From Amborella trichopoda (taxonomy: Eukaryota; Streptophyta; Magnoliopsida; Amborellales; Amborellaceae), in contig NW_006499912.1 in NCBI RefSeq assembly GCF_000471905.2, positions 616,697 to 680,696 of the forward strand: DNA of 64,000 nt, written 5' to 3'. How positions within the stretch are numbered: position 1 is the first letter of the stretch; the number at the start of each line of letters is the position of its first letter. Made by a program: the position numbers and the translations under genes. A model generated the notes under the pieces. The model was not told the DNA's origin, searched no databases, and saw nothing but the letters and a program-made list of their open reading frames with translations. Below are positions 1 to 13,495 of the stretch, piece after piece.

Positions 1-3000
1 TACTTTGTATGCGCCTAATATGAGGCGCAACCTTATTTTTGTCCCTAGGTTAGATGAAAAGAGCTATGAAGTCTGTTTTAGGTTTGGAAAGGTATCTATA
101 TTTGGAAACATGGTCGAGTTTATGTTTGGGAGAGAAAAAGTTCAAAATTTGTATCATTTAAATGTTCTTATATCAATATAGCAATGAATGTGACTGAAAA
201 TGATGCATATATATGGCACTTAAGATTTGGACATTTTAATAAAAATAAAATGCAAAAATTAGTAAAAAGATATTTAATACCTAATCTAAAAAAAATTGAG
301 TTCCAAACTTGTGAACTATGCCTATCACGGCAATGGTCTAGGAAACCATTCTCTAAAAGACAAAAATCACAAGAATTGCTTAACATAATCCACTAAAATA
401 TGTAGACCATTGAATGTTAAAATACATAAAGGTATGGAGTATTTTATACCTTCATAGATGATTACTCTAAGTATGGATATGTATACCTAATTATAGAAAA
501 TCTGATGCTTTAGAAACATTTAAAGAATGTAAAACAGAAGCGAAAAATCATTTAGGAAGACATATAAAATTTCTAAGGACCAATATGGGAGGAGAATACA
601 CCTCATAATCATTTAACGAATTTTGTAGAGATCATGGTATAATGCATTAAACGACCTTACCATACACCCCACAAAAAAATGGAGTAGCAGAACGGCACAA
701 TAGGACTTTAATGGAGATGGTTAGATCTATGATGGGCCATGCCAACCTAACTCAAAATTTTGGGGAGAAGCTATTAGTACATCTCCGTTCATTTTAAATA
801 GTGTCAACCAAGTCTATAGAATTGACTCCTTATGAACTTTGGACTAGAAGAAAACAAGTCCTTAGTATATTAAAAATTTGGGGATTACCTACACATGTGC
901 TTATCCAACATCGCCAAAGAGACAAACTCCACAGTAAAACAATTAAATGTTTATTTATAGGTTATTGTGATAACTTTAAGGGATACAGGTTCTATGATCA
1001 TGACAATAGGAGTTTAATTGAGAGTAGGGGTCCCATTTTCTAGAAAATTTAGATAACAAAAAGAATAAAAATAAAGAAGTTGACTTATTTGAAAATAATA
1101 AAGATCAATGCCATCCTATGGATCTTATACCAACCAAAGATAGATAAACCTAATTGAGTCCCCTAATTTAGATAGAAATAAGAGGTTTAGAGCTCATCCT
1201 TTCCATTTAGATGAATATTATATATTTTTAAATGAGGATGAGATAGATCAACCATGTACTTAGAGTGAAGCCATCAATTCACCTATATCATCTGAATGAG
1301 TCAATGCTATGGATGATGAAATTAACTTTATTCAAAGAAATTAAGTATGGGAACTTGTAGACCTTCCTAAAGATAGTAAGGTTGTAGGATGTAAATGGAT
1401 TCTTAAGAATAAATTTAAAGCTTATAGAACCATTGATAAATATAAGGTTAGATTAGTAGCCAAACGATTTACTCAAAAAGAAGGAATAGATTCTGTGGAG
1501 TCATACTCTTCTGCAGATAAATTTGCATCTATAAGAATATTATTAATATTACTAGCATATTATGACTTGGAATTAATTCAATTAGTTATGAAAACAATAT
1601 TCTTGAATGGAGAATTAAAAAAAGATATTTATGCTAATCAGGCAGAAGGATATGTAGGTACAGGTCAAGAAGAAAAATATATATAAATTGAATAAATTAT
1701 TATATGGTCCAAAATAATCATCTAGAACAGTGGGAGTAAATTTGTGTTTTTATCTCGATATATAAATAATATTCTATTAGTTGGAAATGATAAATAAAAC
1801 AAAATATTTGCTTAATTTACAATTTGAAATGAAAGATATGGGAGAAGCGTCATATGTTTTGTGAATAAAAATTACAAGGGATAGAAATTCTAAGTTTCTC
1901 TAGTTATCTCAAGAAAAATATCTAGAGAATGTCCTTAAGAGATTTAAGATCGAAAACTACTAACCAATGAAACCTCTTATTTGCATATGCATGAAGCTAT
2001 TAAAGAAAGAATGTCCAATTAATGATGCAAATAAGGCTGAAATTGAACATATTCTATATAAACAAACCATTAGGTCTATTATGTACATTATGCTTTGTAC
2101 AAGACCTGACTTTAGTTTTGCAATAAGACATGTCAATAGATTTCAAAGTAATCCAGGTATGACTCACTGGCAAGCAATTAAAAAGATAGTCATATATATC
2201 CAAGGAACCAAACATTATAAATTATACTATCTGGCTGATAACCTATTAAATTCAAGGATTCTCTGATGCAGACTTCGCATGAGATCATGATGATAGAAAA
2301 TCCACTTTTGAAAATCTTTTCCTCTTTGGAGGAGGTTTATTTTCTTGGTTTAGGAAGAAACATGAATGTATTTCCCGATGCACAAACGAAACGGAATACA
2401 TATCTTGTAGTATAGCTTCTACCTTTGCTGCCTGGATAAACCGTTTCATTAGAGATTTGAAGCTAGAAATAGTCGACGAACCAATTCAGATATTTTGTAA
2501 TTACCAAGCTAGAATTTCGTTAATTAAAAATAGATCAATGAGCTCTAAGGGAATACACATAAAAGTTAATTATCACTATATTCTAGATAGAGTGGAAAAG
2601 AAAAAAATTGCAGTAAGTTATTTGTCTCTCAATGATATGATAGCAGACCCTTTAACAAAGGGATTGACTGCTAAAATGTTCTCCAAGCATGTGACCATGA
2701 TAGGACTTAAAGAAATATAGTTTTTTTCTCAAGAGACACCTTTTGAATGCTACAAAGGATTAAATCATGTAGGTGGACAAAACCTTGTAGCAAAGCATGT
2801 CACATTGGGTAAAACCTTAAACGGGCAAAACCTTATGACTTAGCAACGTTGGTGCATTCAGCTTTTTGGCCAAGTGGGAGTGTTGGAGTATGGCCACTAA
2901 AGCCCTCATGACCGCCATAGCATTCATGGTCCCTCTCTTACCTTCTACTTTAAATGTATTTAATCTAATTTAATTATATTATATATTTGCTATAATGGTC

Positions 3001-3402
3001 TCATTGTATTCAAATCATTTGATTAACTTTTGTGGTAAGTTTCATTTTCTTTCTTCTTTTGTTTTAGCCATCCATTTATGATTATCTAACGGTCACATTA
3101 AACCAAACGTTTTTCTTTTGGGTAAGAGAGAGAATGATTAAAAAAAGAAGGCTTAGCTATTAATATGGACAGAGAGAAATCTGCACCATTGAATGTAAAA
3201 CCTGCCATATGTGAAAAAGGGATAAACTCCAATGCTTATAAAAGGGGCTCACTCATCCATTATAGCATATAGAGAAAAAGATCAGAGCCATTACCCGTCT
3301 CTCTAGTTATCTACAAGCTTTACAGCAAAATTCCTTTTTCATATCCATCTTTCTCTCTCGATCACTTTCAATTGAATCTTTTTTAATTATTTTTCGACAA
3401 CA
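1..3402 (+). mobile_element. Ty1/Copia LTR retrotransposon, 3' part (broken fossil)
   Basis: The domains run in Copia order on the plus strand: a GAG-pre-integrase zinc motif region (about 180-400, WHLRFGHFN), integrase core (about 400-1040), reverse transcriptase (about 1290-1900) and the RT/RNase H end (about 1960-2720, with ADPLTKGL near the end). A purine tract AAGTGGGAG at 2872-2880 is followed by TGTTGGAG, taken as the start of the 3' LTR. The 5' LTR, gag and protease lie outside the window. The reading frames carry many breaks, so this is a dead, fairly old copy. The family call is secure; the sub-lineage is not assigned. Confidence 0.9.
2881..3402 (+). repeat. 3' LTR of the Copia element
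   Basis: The LTR begins TGTTGGAGTATGG directly after the polypurine tract. It holds a TATA-like CTTATAAAAGG near 3236-3246, and I end it at TTTTCGACAACA near 3402. The end is a guess from the usual TG...CA rule, because the other LTR is outside the window. Confidence 0.6.
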
Positions 3403-3710
3403 TAGTCATTGCACACTTATAAATGCTCATATGGTTGTGAGACAAGCCATGTATGGAGTGTTAAACTCACCATTTCGTGAGTATGGTTGTTACACAAGCC
3501 CACGTATGAGGTGGTTAAATATTTTAAATTCAAATTACTCACTTGACTTCCCCGGTTCAACACATCTGCCCAGCCAAGTATATGGTGAATTGCCTCTTAC
3601 AAATGGATCATGCTCATGTCTTATCGGTCATTGCCTATGGTTCAACTATTCAAGCCTCTGCTAGTCTTAGTAGTTCACCAAATCCTACCACCTTAGGTAT
3701 CCATTTGCAA

Positions 3711-3860
3711 CATTTTACGTAAAGTTTCTCACCAGAGGTCTTTGCCACTTATTTTGCCAGCTGTCATTTCTTGAGCTCAGATTTTTCATTTTACGCAAAG
3801 TTTCGCACCAAAGGTCTTTGCCGCTCTTCTCTCCGACTGTCATTTCTTAAGCACATGCCT
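3711..3860. repeat. Two-copy tandem repeat, period ~76 bp
   Basis: CATTTTACGTAAAGTTTC at 3711 recurs as CATTTTACGCAAAGTTTC at 3787. Each copy continues through AGGTCTTTGCC and a CTGTCATTTCTT block. The copies differ at several positions. Confidence 0.7.
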
Positions 3861-5386
3861 CCGGGGATCATGCTGTGTGTGGGTAGTGAAGTGGCTCGTT
3901 GCCATTTAGCTGGCTTTTGCTGATTTGAAAGCAAAAGACACCAGGCCATGGACAATTAGAGTAAAATATGTTTACACTAAACAAAGAGACAAACACTCGA
4001 AATTAACAAGCAAAGACAAATTTCATTACTAGAGGAAAAAATTACACAACCGAGAATTCTCACTTCAAATTTCAAGGATTCAGACTCAATGTTACATGGA
4101 TACGGACATTTGTGTCGGTATCTAGCACATGCTATATTATCTAGTATGAGAGCCTAAAATGCCAGTACTTCCTGACAATTCCTAAGGTCTAAAGTCTTCA
4201 ATGATCCCGAGTTGAACCTTTTTATATATTGTTTTCAGTCATTCTTGAAGGTTATTTGGCCCATAAAAATGTTTCTCATTCAAATTTAAAATTGATCTGT
4301 CAAAGGTGGTGGGGGGAACGACGTGTCGATCCAAGCGCCACAAAATGTGCCTCTTGTGTCCGATATGGTCGTCACGTTGTCATGACGTGTCAGTCTAGGC
4401 GACACGGTTTCTGCCTCCTATATCCAATCTCATTTGCTAGGTGGCAACGGCTGACACCTTGACGTGTTAACTAGGGTTAACGGTGTCTGAGGCCCAAATA
4501 CAACTCAGCCCAATTTTTTAGGGTTTGTTTTCTAATTCAATTTGAGTCTTTTTCGATGAGTCTTTCTCACTCTTTTTGTTTTCCCTATTTTGGTTGGGTT
4601 TTCATAATAATCCTAGGATTTTGTGATTTATTTGGATATCTCCTAAGGTCTTCTAGAAATATGGGACCATGATCTGTGGTGCATGGATCATGGGAGCTGG
4701 TGTTCTAGGTTGTACCAGGATATTATGGTCCCTAGGGGTCCACCATGTCATTTTAAATAGTTTTTTTATGGTCATAAGGTGACTAATCTAGGAAATTAGG
4801 AATTGGGGAAATTAACCATTTCAAAACATGGGGTAAGAGAAAAATCTTAAAAAAAAAAAAAAAAACCCAAAAAGTTACTTTGATGGTAATCGAAACCCAA
4901 AACTCATACTATTTCAGGTTAAAGCCTGATGAACTGACTACCTAAGGAAATGCACTTTAAAGATGCTAACACATTATATATAACATATCGATATGTGCTC
5001 AAAGCTTACTGATATCATCTGACACATACAGACAGGGGTCAATATAATATTTGTGTGTCGACATGTGTTAACATTCGATACAAAAAAAACAGAATGTGTT
5101 TATGTAACACTGTTCATACACTCCCAAACCAATTTTCTACGATCAAATTAGACCACCCTACATGTTGGATACCGCAGGAGATCTCTCGCTACCGGTGGTG
5201 AGTAAGCAAAGAAATTGTAGGAGAAGTGACAATTTTTCTCGAAATGAACCATGGCGAAACCTGACTCTAGGCGAATGTTGTGATCTACCATCCATTCACC
5301 GAAGAGGCTTTCGGAAGAAGGTTGATCTCACCTAGTGGACCACTCTAGCTTGCTTCGATCCTAAGAATAGAGGAAGTAGGGGTCCT

Positions 5387-5466
5387 TAGGGTTTCTCTCT
5401 AAGGATTTCTCTCACTAGGCTTTTCCTTAGGGTTTCTCTCTGAAGATTTCTCTCACTAGGCTTTTT
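5387..5466. repeat. Two-copy tandem repeat, period ~40 bp
   Basis: The unit with CTTAGGGTTTCTCTCT followed by ATTTCTCTCACTAGGCTTTT occurs twice in a row with very few differences, which suggests a recent local duplication. Confidence 0.7.
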
Positions 5467-5541
5467 CCACTCCAAAGTCTCTGAGGCAAGATTAAGGAAA
5501 TAAGCCTAATATTTGCAAAATAAAGACGTTGAGTGTTTATA

Positions 5542-5650
5542 TATAGAGTAATGATCCTATGAGACCCTCACACACCTATGTGTGTAGGACCCCAAATAAT
5601 CACCATTAAATTTGACACAGATCTTTAGAAAATTCAAGTCTCACATCCAT
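5542..5650 (+). mobile_element. Left half of a MITE, cut by the viral fossil
   Basis: GAGTAATGATCCTATGAGAC, then a GTGTAGGACC block, CACCATTAAATTT and TCACATCCAT match the left arm of the complete MITE at 36857-37075. The match stops at 5650, exactly where caulimovirid sequence begins. I did not find the right half on the far side of the fossil. Confidence 0.65.
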
Positions 5651-7400
5651 TACAGCCCATGTCTCCACTACGATTTACCAATATCCCAAAATATTATATT
5701 CAAAGTCCAAAGCATAATACACCAAGTCCTGCTTTTTCTCCAGCCCAAATCCCATGTAAATCACCCTCTTTTTCCAGATCAGTGTATATTGACAATGTTT
5801 TTATTGCGGACATTGTCCTTGATGATAAACATGTCTAAGTCAACCCAAATAAATTAGATCTCCTGTATCTTCAAAACCATTTAAGCCCTCTTAATAGTAT
5901 CAAGACTAGAGAATGGTATGAGTCTGTTTTAATGGAAACCGGATCAGTTTCAATTGTCCATTTTTTCCAAGGCAACACCAATTTATATGTTTATTCAAAG
6001 CTACAAATAAAAAAGTTGTTGACATATGAAGATTGGGGTAATAACCCCACTCAGGGAAAAAAAATTATTAACTACAGAATACCAATACAAATATTACAGA
6101 TATGCTGAGTATCTTGAAGCCTGGCATAAAATATTCTTTTATCAAAATCCAAATAATTCTCACTCTTGGTACATCCAGTTTAAAATGCCTATAATTGAAA
6201 GATTTTGCAGTTGGTTCCGTCATTGGCTCCTAATTTGGGGATCCTCCACCCAAATTCTACTTGATACCTTCCAAGCCTTCCAACAAAAATTCTGTGAATA
6301 TATTACTTGTTCAGACCAAATAGACTACCATATGTACTTCATGGCCATTTATCAGATCCCATGGATCGCAAAACAGAAATCAAACATAAAATAATATGTG
6401 AAAAATTACAAACCTCTGAATTAATACAAAAAATACAGTCCCTTAAGACATTAATTGAAAAAGAAATATGTAATGATTTACCTATTGCATTCTGGAATAG
6501 GAAACAACATATTATTAGTCTACCTTATGAGCCTGATTTTGATGAAAAGAAAATACCAACAAAAGCTAGACCAATTCAAATGAATAGTGAATTACTACAA
6601 ACATGCAAAACTGAAATAGATGACTTAATCCAAAAACAACTAATAAAACCTAGTCAATCCCCTTGGAGTTGCTCAGTGTTTTATGTAAATAAGAATGTTG
6701 AAAAAGAAAGAGGAGTTCATCGACTAGTTATAAATTATAAACCTCTTAATAAAGTGTTATAATGGATTAGATATCCAATTCCTAATAAAAGAGATTTATT
6801 AGACAGACTTGTCAATGCAGTCATCTTTTCTAAATTTGATATGAAATCAAGTTTTTGGCAAATACAAATTAAAGAAAAAGACAAATATATTCCAATTTTG
6901 AACTATGTTCAATATGCAGTCATCTTTTCTAAATTTGATATGAAATCAAGTTTTGGCAAATACAAATTAAAGAAAAAGACAAATATATTCCAATTTTGAA
7001 CTATGTTCAATGGACGTCAAAGATTTCTAGGATGTTTAAACTATATTAGTGATTTCTAGAAAAATCTTGCTCTCGATGCTAAACCTTTATATGATAGACT
7101 CAAAAAGAATCTTCCACTTTGGACGGATCTTCATACTAATGCATTTTAACGACTCAAACTAAAAGCTAAAAATTACCTTGTTTAACTTTACCTAATCCTA
7201 CTGCGTTCAAATAATTGAATGTGATGCCTCTGAACTCGGTTTAAGAGGTATATTAAAACAACAAATTAATTCTCAAGAACAACTCATTCGCTTTACTTCC
7301 AAAGCTTGGAATCTTACCCAAAACAATTATTCCCCTGTCAAAAAAGAATTATTAGCTATTATACATTGTGTAACTAAATTTCAAAGTGATATTCTTAACC
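5651..7400 (+). other. Caulimovirid A block 1: C-terminal domain piece joined to RT-RNase H
   Basis: Positions 5651-6390 resemble the last polyprotein domain (AFQQKFCEY, then IYQIPWIAK). About 6390-7400 resemble the RT approach (ELIQKIQSLK), RT and RNase H (KKELLAIIHC). This order is not collinear with a linear genome, so the block is either a deleted concatemer or a rearranged insert. A ~99-bp segment is repeated in tandem near 6880-7015. Heavily broken fossil. Confidence 0.8.
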
Positions 7401-8787
7401 AACATAACTAGTCGAGGAACTCCTCTTTCTTTTTCAGCATTCTTATTTACACAAAACGCTGAGCAACTCCAAGGGGATTGACTAGGTTTTATTAGTTATA
7501 TTTGGATTAAGTCATCTATTTCAGTTTTGCATGTTTGTAGTAATTCACTGTTCATTTGAATTGGTCTAGCCTTTGTTGGTATTTTCTTTTCATCAAAATC
7601 AGGCTCATAAGATAGACTAATAGTATGTTGTTTCCTGTTCCAGAATGCATTAGGTAATCATTACATATTTCTTTTTCAATTAATGTCTTAAGGGACTGTA
7701 TTTTTTGTATTAATTCAGAGGTTTGTAATTTTCCACATATTTTCATTAATATGTTCAACAATCCTATCAGGAATATTTTGAACTGGAATTTGTGATGGTT
7801 GGTTATCATTGTGTATTACTCATGATTCTGGTAATCTTATGTTAGACCAAGATATTGTTTTTGGTACTACAGTGTTGGATTTTTCTATATTAGTTTGGAA
7901 TAGTATAGTTTGACCTCTTGTATCTATTTGAATAACATTAGGACATAGGGTTGTCATAACTTTATAATAAATACGATAAACTATTGCAATATTTTGGGAT
8001 CCTTGCATCATGTCAAATCCTTGTGTTTTCAGATTTAATGATAAAACATTTAATGTATTAGGATCTATTAAAGACACAGAATAATTAGGGAAACAATTAA
8101 AATATATTGGTCCACTACAAAGACTGGATTCCACCATTCCAAGTAATGAATCAGAAAACATATTATGCCTTGTATCTCTTAGGCATACAAGAACATAATT
8201 ATTAAGTCATAACCTTGTTAATGGTTTAATTGCTATTTGTATTAACCCAATATGTAGATATTTATAATTTTTATTTTTATGTACTTGTAATATTTTATTT
8301 GATAGAAGTTGGAAGTCTTCCTGATTACTAGTCACAGATAAGGTCTGTTCTACAGTTTTTATAGCATAACCTATTTTTAAATCGAATGTTCCTTTTTTAT
8401 ATACATTATATATAGGTACTTTTGGTATATTCCAATTTTGTATTTGGTTTTCAATATCATTTATAACCACTTCTTCTTTATTCTTAATTCTTAGAGTATT
8501 ACTAGTTTGTCCAACACCTTTATAAGTAAGATTTCTAATAAAATTTTCCATTATTAGGTTGCGGATGAGTGTTATCTGGACAGTCCTCCTTGACTACCTC
8601 TTATGTCTGTTTCGACCTCAGCGGCTCTCTTGGCCTTAACGGTCTTTAGACTGGATGTCTAAGCGTCTCTAACCTCAACTCTCGGACCAACTTTCTTTAA
8701 TAGATAATTTTCTTAGATTTCCTAAGAATAAGTTATTCTTAAAACTAGTGATTCTCCACTAAGATAGTGAACAGGTGTGAACAGGGT

Positions 8788-8801
8788 TGGCTTTGATACC
8801 A
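8788..8801 (-). promoter_or_regulatory. tRNA-Met primer-binding site (caulimovirid A)
   Basis: The minus strand reads TGGTATCAAAGCCA, close to the plant initiator tRNA-Met complement TGGTATCAGAGC used by Caulimoviridae. It lies between the intergenic region and the movement protein, where it is expected. Confidence 0.75.
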
Positions 8802-8926
8802 TAAAACGTGCCAAGATCTACCCTAATTAATTTACCATAAAACATGAAATTTATCTTAAAAACATGAACAAAGCATAATTATAATTCATTAATTGTCATA
8901 AAATTCCTATATAATAAAAGAATAAG

Positions 8927-9702
8927 AATATTAAGAAGACCGCAGAGATTACAGATATATCTAAGATAATCCAAAAAATATGGATTGAATTTCTGATTTT
9001 AATAATGAATACTAATTTAAATTGCATTAATAGTAGATAGAAAGATATATAAAACACACATAGATCAGATAGATCCAAAACCTCATAGATCATAATAGAC
9101 AGATATAAAAAACTCATAGATCATAATAGACAGATAAAAAACTCACTGTTTACAAATACAATAACTGGAGAAGAAACTCCATTCGTAAGGACAATAACAG
9201 GGAAGGGAAGAAATATTACAATTACACAATTAAAACTACAAAGTGATAGAGGTTACCAACTTTGAGTCGATTATACAGGACTGTTATGAAAACTATCTAT
9301 TGTATGAGAATTTACAGTAGTAAAGAAAGAGAATTGCAAAGACGAATAAGAGAGGGGTGACTCAGAGAGGAGTGATGAAGAGGGTCTTCTCGTATGACTT
9401 CCTTGAAATTCGACCTGTGTTGTCTATCTGGGCAAGATGTATTTATAGGCGTAGGTTTGAGTAAATCGTTGCCAAGTGGACGGCTCCTGGCATGCTGTCA
9501 TTGCTTATCCTTATCAGATCTGGCTAAGATAGATGAATCATACGGCTGGATAAGGCGATAATCGATGGAAGCGACTTGTCGGTTGATAGAGCGTGGCAAT
9601 TAGGCGACGTGGCCGTTGATGGTGCGGGAGGAGCAATAGTATACTGTGCAAGAGAATATTGTTCACTGTAGTTGGGGTCTCATCAAACACGTGGCAATGG
9701 TT
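8927..9702 (-). repeat. Viral intergenic/promoter region, copy 1 of a 776-bp tandem duplication
   Basis: Near-identical to 9703-10476 in direct orientation. The minus strand carries a TATA-type CTATAAATA (9440-9448). This is the position of the pregenomic RNA promoter in caulimovirids. Confidence 0.85.
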
Positions 9703-10476
9703 AATATTAAGAAGACCGCAGAGATTACAGATATATCTAAGATAATCCAAAAAGTATGGATTGAATTTCTTATTTTAATACTAAATACTAATTTAAATTG
9801 CATTAATTGTAGATAGACAGATATATAAAACACACACAGATCAGATAGAGCCTAAAACTCATAGATCATAATAGACAGATATAAAAAACTCATAGATCAT
9901 AATAGACAGATAAAAAACTCACTGTTTACAAATACAATAACTGGAGAAGAAACTCCATTCGTAAGGACAGTAAGAGGGAAGGGAAGAAATATTACAATTA
10001 CACATTTAAAACTACAAAGTAATAGAGGTTACCAACTTTGAGTCGATTATACAAGACTGTTATGAAAACTATCTACTGTATGAGAATTTACAGTAGTAAA
10101 GAAAGAGAATTGCAAAGAGGAATAAGAGAGGGGTGACTTAGAGAGGAGTGATGAAGAAGGTCTTCTCGTATGGCTTCCTTGAAATTCGACCTGTGTTGTC
10201 TATCTGGGGAAGATGTATTTATAGACGCAGGTTTGAGTAGATGGTTGCCTAGTAGACGGCTCCTGGCATGCTGTCGTTGCTTATCCTTATCTGATCTGGC
10301 TAAGATAGATGAATCATACGGCTGGATAAGGTGATAATCGATGGAGGCGACTTGTCGGTTGATAGAGCGTGGCGATTAGGCGTTGTGACCGTCGATGGTG
10401 CGGGAGGAGCAATAGTATACTGTGCAAGGGAATATTGTTCACTGTAGTTGAGGTCTCATCAAACACGTGGCAATGG
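9703..10476 (-). repeat. Viral intergenic/promoter region, copy 2 of a 776-bp tandem duplication
   Basis: Second copy, with its own TATA-type CTATAAATA (10216-10224), exactly 776 bp from the first. A short third partial copy (CACTGTAGTTGGGGTCTCGT) follows at about 10477-10526. After it a ~40-bp unit (AAAGGAATCTACTTTG) is repeated twice, ending near 10600. Confidence 0.85.
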
Positions 10477-12027
10477 TGCATTATGCAAGGGAATAATATT
10501 CACTGTAGTTGGGGTCTCGTCAAACAAAAGGAATCTACTTTGGGTCATATCGAAATAAAGTAAAGAAAAGGAATCTACTTTGAGTCATATCATAATAAAG
10601 GATAAGGATGAGATTTTCCAATGGGCCGGGTCGTCAGTTTTCGGGCCTTTGGCTAAATTCTTCGAGGAGAGGATTACCAGATTGAACAGTTTCTTCTGAC
10701 GTTGTAAGTAATGTCGAAGGGTCAGCAAATATTGCAAAAAGTTGTTTTTCTATTTCTTCTAGTGTAGCATGAGGATGAGCTTGTTTTATCTTTTTCATAT
10801 AAGAAGAAAATGTATGAAGAGTAACAGTATTATAATCAGTAGTATTATGACAGAACTCCGAGGAAGGAGGAATCCTCTTGAGTAAAAAGGATTGTGGGTC
10901 AGTGCTATATATATCCCACCATTTAATTTTTATATTTTTCCCTAAACGGGAAATGTATTCATAAGTATTCGAAGTATTTTCATTAATAGCATACTCCCAT
11001 TTTGCAATCCATGGGATCTGATAAATGGCCATGAAGTACAAATGGTAGTCTATTTGGTCTGAACAAGTATTATATTCACAGAATTTTTGTTGGAAGGCTT
11101 GGAAGGTATCAGGTAGTATTTGGGTGGAGGATCCCCTAATAAAGAACCAATGATGGAACCAACTGGGAAAACTTTCAATTATAGGCATTTTAAACTGGAT
11201 GTACCAAGAGTGATAATTATTTAGATTTTGGTAAAAGAATATTTTATGTCAGGCTTCAAGATACTCAGCATATCTGTAATATTTGTATTGGTATTATGTA
11301 TTTAATAATTTTTTTCCCTGAGTGGGGTTATTACCCCAATCTTCATATGTCAACAACTTTTTTATTTGTAGCTTTGAATAAGCATATAAATTGGTGTTGC
11401 CTTGGAAAAAGTGGACAATTGAAACTGATCCGGTTTCCATTAAAACAGACTCATACCATTCTCTAGTCTTGATACCATTAAGAGGGCTTAAATGGTTTTG
11501 AAGATACAGGGGAGCTAAATTATTTGGGTTGATTTGGACATGTTTATCATCAAGGACTATGTCTACAATAAAAAGTATTGTCAATATACACTGATCTGGA
11601 AGAAGAGGGTGATTTATATGGGATTTGGGCTGGAGAAAAAGCAGGACTTTGTGTATTATGCTTTGGACTTTGAATATAATATTCTGGGACATTGGTAGAT
11701 CGTAGTGGAGATATGGGCTGTAATGGTAAAAAAAGTTGGCTGAGCACAGGGAGCTCAGATGGATGCAAAGGAACTAAGTCCATAAAGGTTTTTTGTTTCG
11801 AGTTTTGAGATGTAGTAGTATGCATTTTCTTACTCCTATGAAAAAGTTGCAAACCGTAAGGGAGTGGTTCGTCTGGTGGAAGAGGTAGTAAGGTACGGCC
11901 CCCTGCAAAAATTCACGGGTAAGAAAATCAGGCAAAGAGTTAGAGGTACCGTGAAGATGTTCAATAGAAAAGTCAAAAGCAAATAAAATGGCTTGCCAGC
12001 GAGCACTAGTTTTAAGAACAACTTCAT

Positions 12028-13495
12028 CTTAGGAAATCTAAAAAAATTATCCATTAAAGAAAGTTGGTCCGAGAGTTGAGGTTAGAAACGCTCAGACACC
12101 CAGTCTAAAGATCGTTAAGGCCAAGAGAGCCGCTGAGATCGAAACAAACATAAGAGGTAGTCAAGGAGGATTGTCTAGATAATACTCATCCGCAACCTAA
12201 TAATGGCAAATTTTATTAGAAATCTTACTGATAAAGCTGTTGGACAAACTAGTAATACTCTAAGAATTAAGAATAAAGAAAAAGTGGTTATAAATGATAA
12301 TAAAAACCAAATACAAAATTAGAATATACCAAAAGTACCTATATCTAATGTATATAGAAAAGGAACATTCGATTTCAAAATAGGTTATGCTATAAAAACT
12401 GTAAAACAGACCTTGTCTGTGACTAGTAATCAGGAAGACTTCCAACTTCTATCAAATAAAATATTACAAGTACATAAAAATAAAAATTATAAATATCTAC
12501 ATATTGGGTTAATACAAATAGCAATTAAACCATTAACAAGGTTAGAACTTAATAATTCTGTTCTTGTATGCCTAAGAGATACAAGACATAATAGGTTTTC
12601 TGATTCATTACTTGGAATGGTGGAATCCAGTCTTTGTAGTGGACCAATATATTTTAATTGTTTCCCTAATTATTATGTGTCTTTAACAGATTCTAATATA
12701 TTAAATGTTTTATCATTAAATCTGAAAACACAAGGATTTGACATGATGCAAGGATCCCAAAATATTGCAATAGTTTATCGTATTTATTATAAAGTTATGA
12801 CAACCCTATGTCCTAATGTTCTTCAAATAGATACAAGAGGTCAAACTATACTATTCCAAACTAATATAGAAAAATCCAACACTATAGTTCGAAAAACAAT
12901 ATTTTGGTTTGACATAAGATTACCAAAATCATGGTTAATACACAATGATAACCAACTATCACAAATTCCTGTTCAAAACATTCCTGATAAGATTGTTGAA
13001 CATATTAATGGAAATATCGAAATTCAATTTCCAAATCACCTAAGTCGTTCTTATCATGATGATTCAGTAGTATCGTCACGATATGATAATCCAATAAATG
13101 AATCTTTAAACTTAGAACCATCCAGAAAATCTGTCACGACATATGACAGACCACAAAGACCTGCATCTAGAAACAGCCAACATCTTGAACCTCAAATTCA
13201 AGGACTAATTACAAACCTCTGAATTAATACAAAAAATACAGTCCCTTGAAACATTAATTGAAAAAGAAATATGTAATGATTTACCTAATGCATTCTGGAA
13301 TAGGAAACAACATATTATTAGTCTACCTTATGAGCTTGATTTTGATGAAAAGAAAATACCAACAAAGGCTAGACCAATTCAAATGAACAGTGAATTACTA
13401 CAAACATGCAAAACTGAAATAGATGACTTAATCCAAAAACAACTAATAAGACCTAGTCAATCTCCTTGGAGTTGCTCAGCATTTTATGTAAATTT
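12028..13495 (+). other. Caulimovirid A block 3: leader, movement protein, RT start
   Basis: Plus-strand copy of the leader and of a movement protein starting at 12204 and running to about 13210 (GFDMMQGSQN, IVYRIYYKVM), followed directly by RT N-terminal sequence (ELIQKIQSLE) to about 13495. It forms an inverted pair with the minus-strand movement protein at 8551-7800. It retains about 190 bp more of the movement-protein end than block 2. Broken fossil. Confidence 0.85.

Larger units (their letters stand above)
3403..5541. other. Non-coding stretch, no gene recognised
   Basis: About 2.1 kb without a supported coding region. It contains two short tandem duplications, listed separately. The block at 4290-4480 is richer in G and C than its surroundings and may be an old element fragment, but I do not recognise it. 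A poly-A run lies near 4850-4864. Confidence 0.5.
7401..12027 (-). other. Caulimovirid A block 2: RNase H end to C-terminus, intergenic region, movement protein, RT start
   Basis: Read on the minus strand from 12027 down: an RNase H end, a proline-rich spacer, a C-terminal domain (11188-10634, with IKWWDIY), the duplicated intergenic region, the tRNA-Met primer site (8788-8801), a leader, a movement protein start near 8551 with its body to about 7800, and then RT N-terminal sequence with the capsid and protease parts absent. This is the longest collinear viral block in fossil A. It carries many breaks. Confidence 0.85.

Noticed and set aside
4229-4462. 77-codon frame with several cysteines as a small secreted peptide
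   Set aside because: No signal peptide and no recognised cysteine pattern; sits in an anonymous GC-richer patch.
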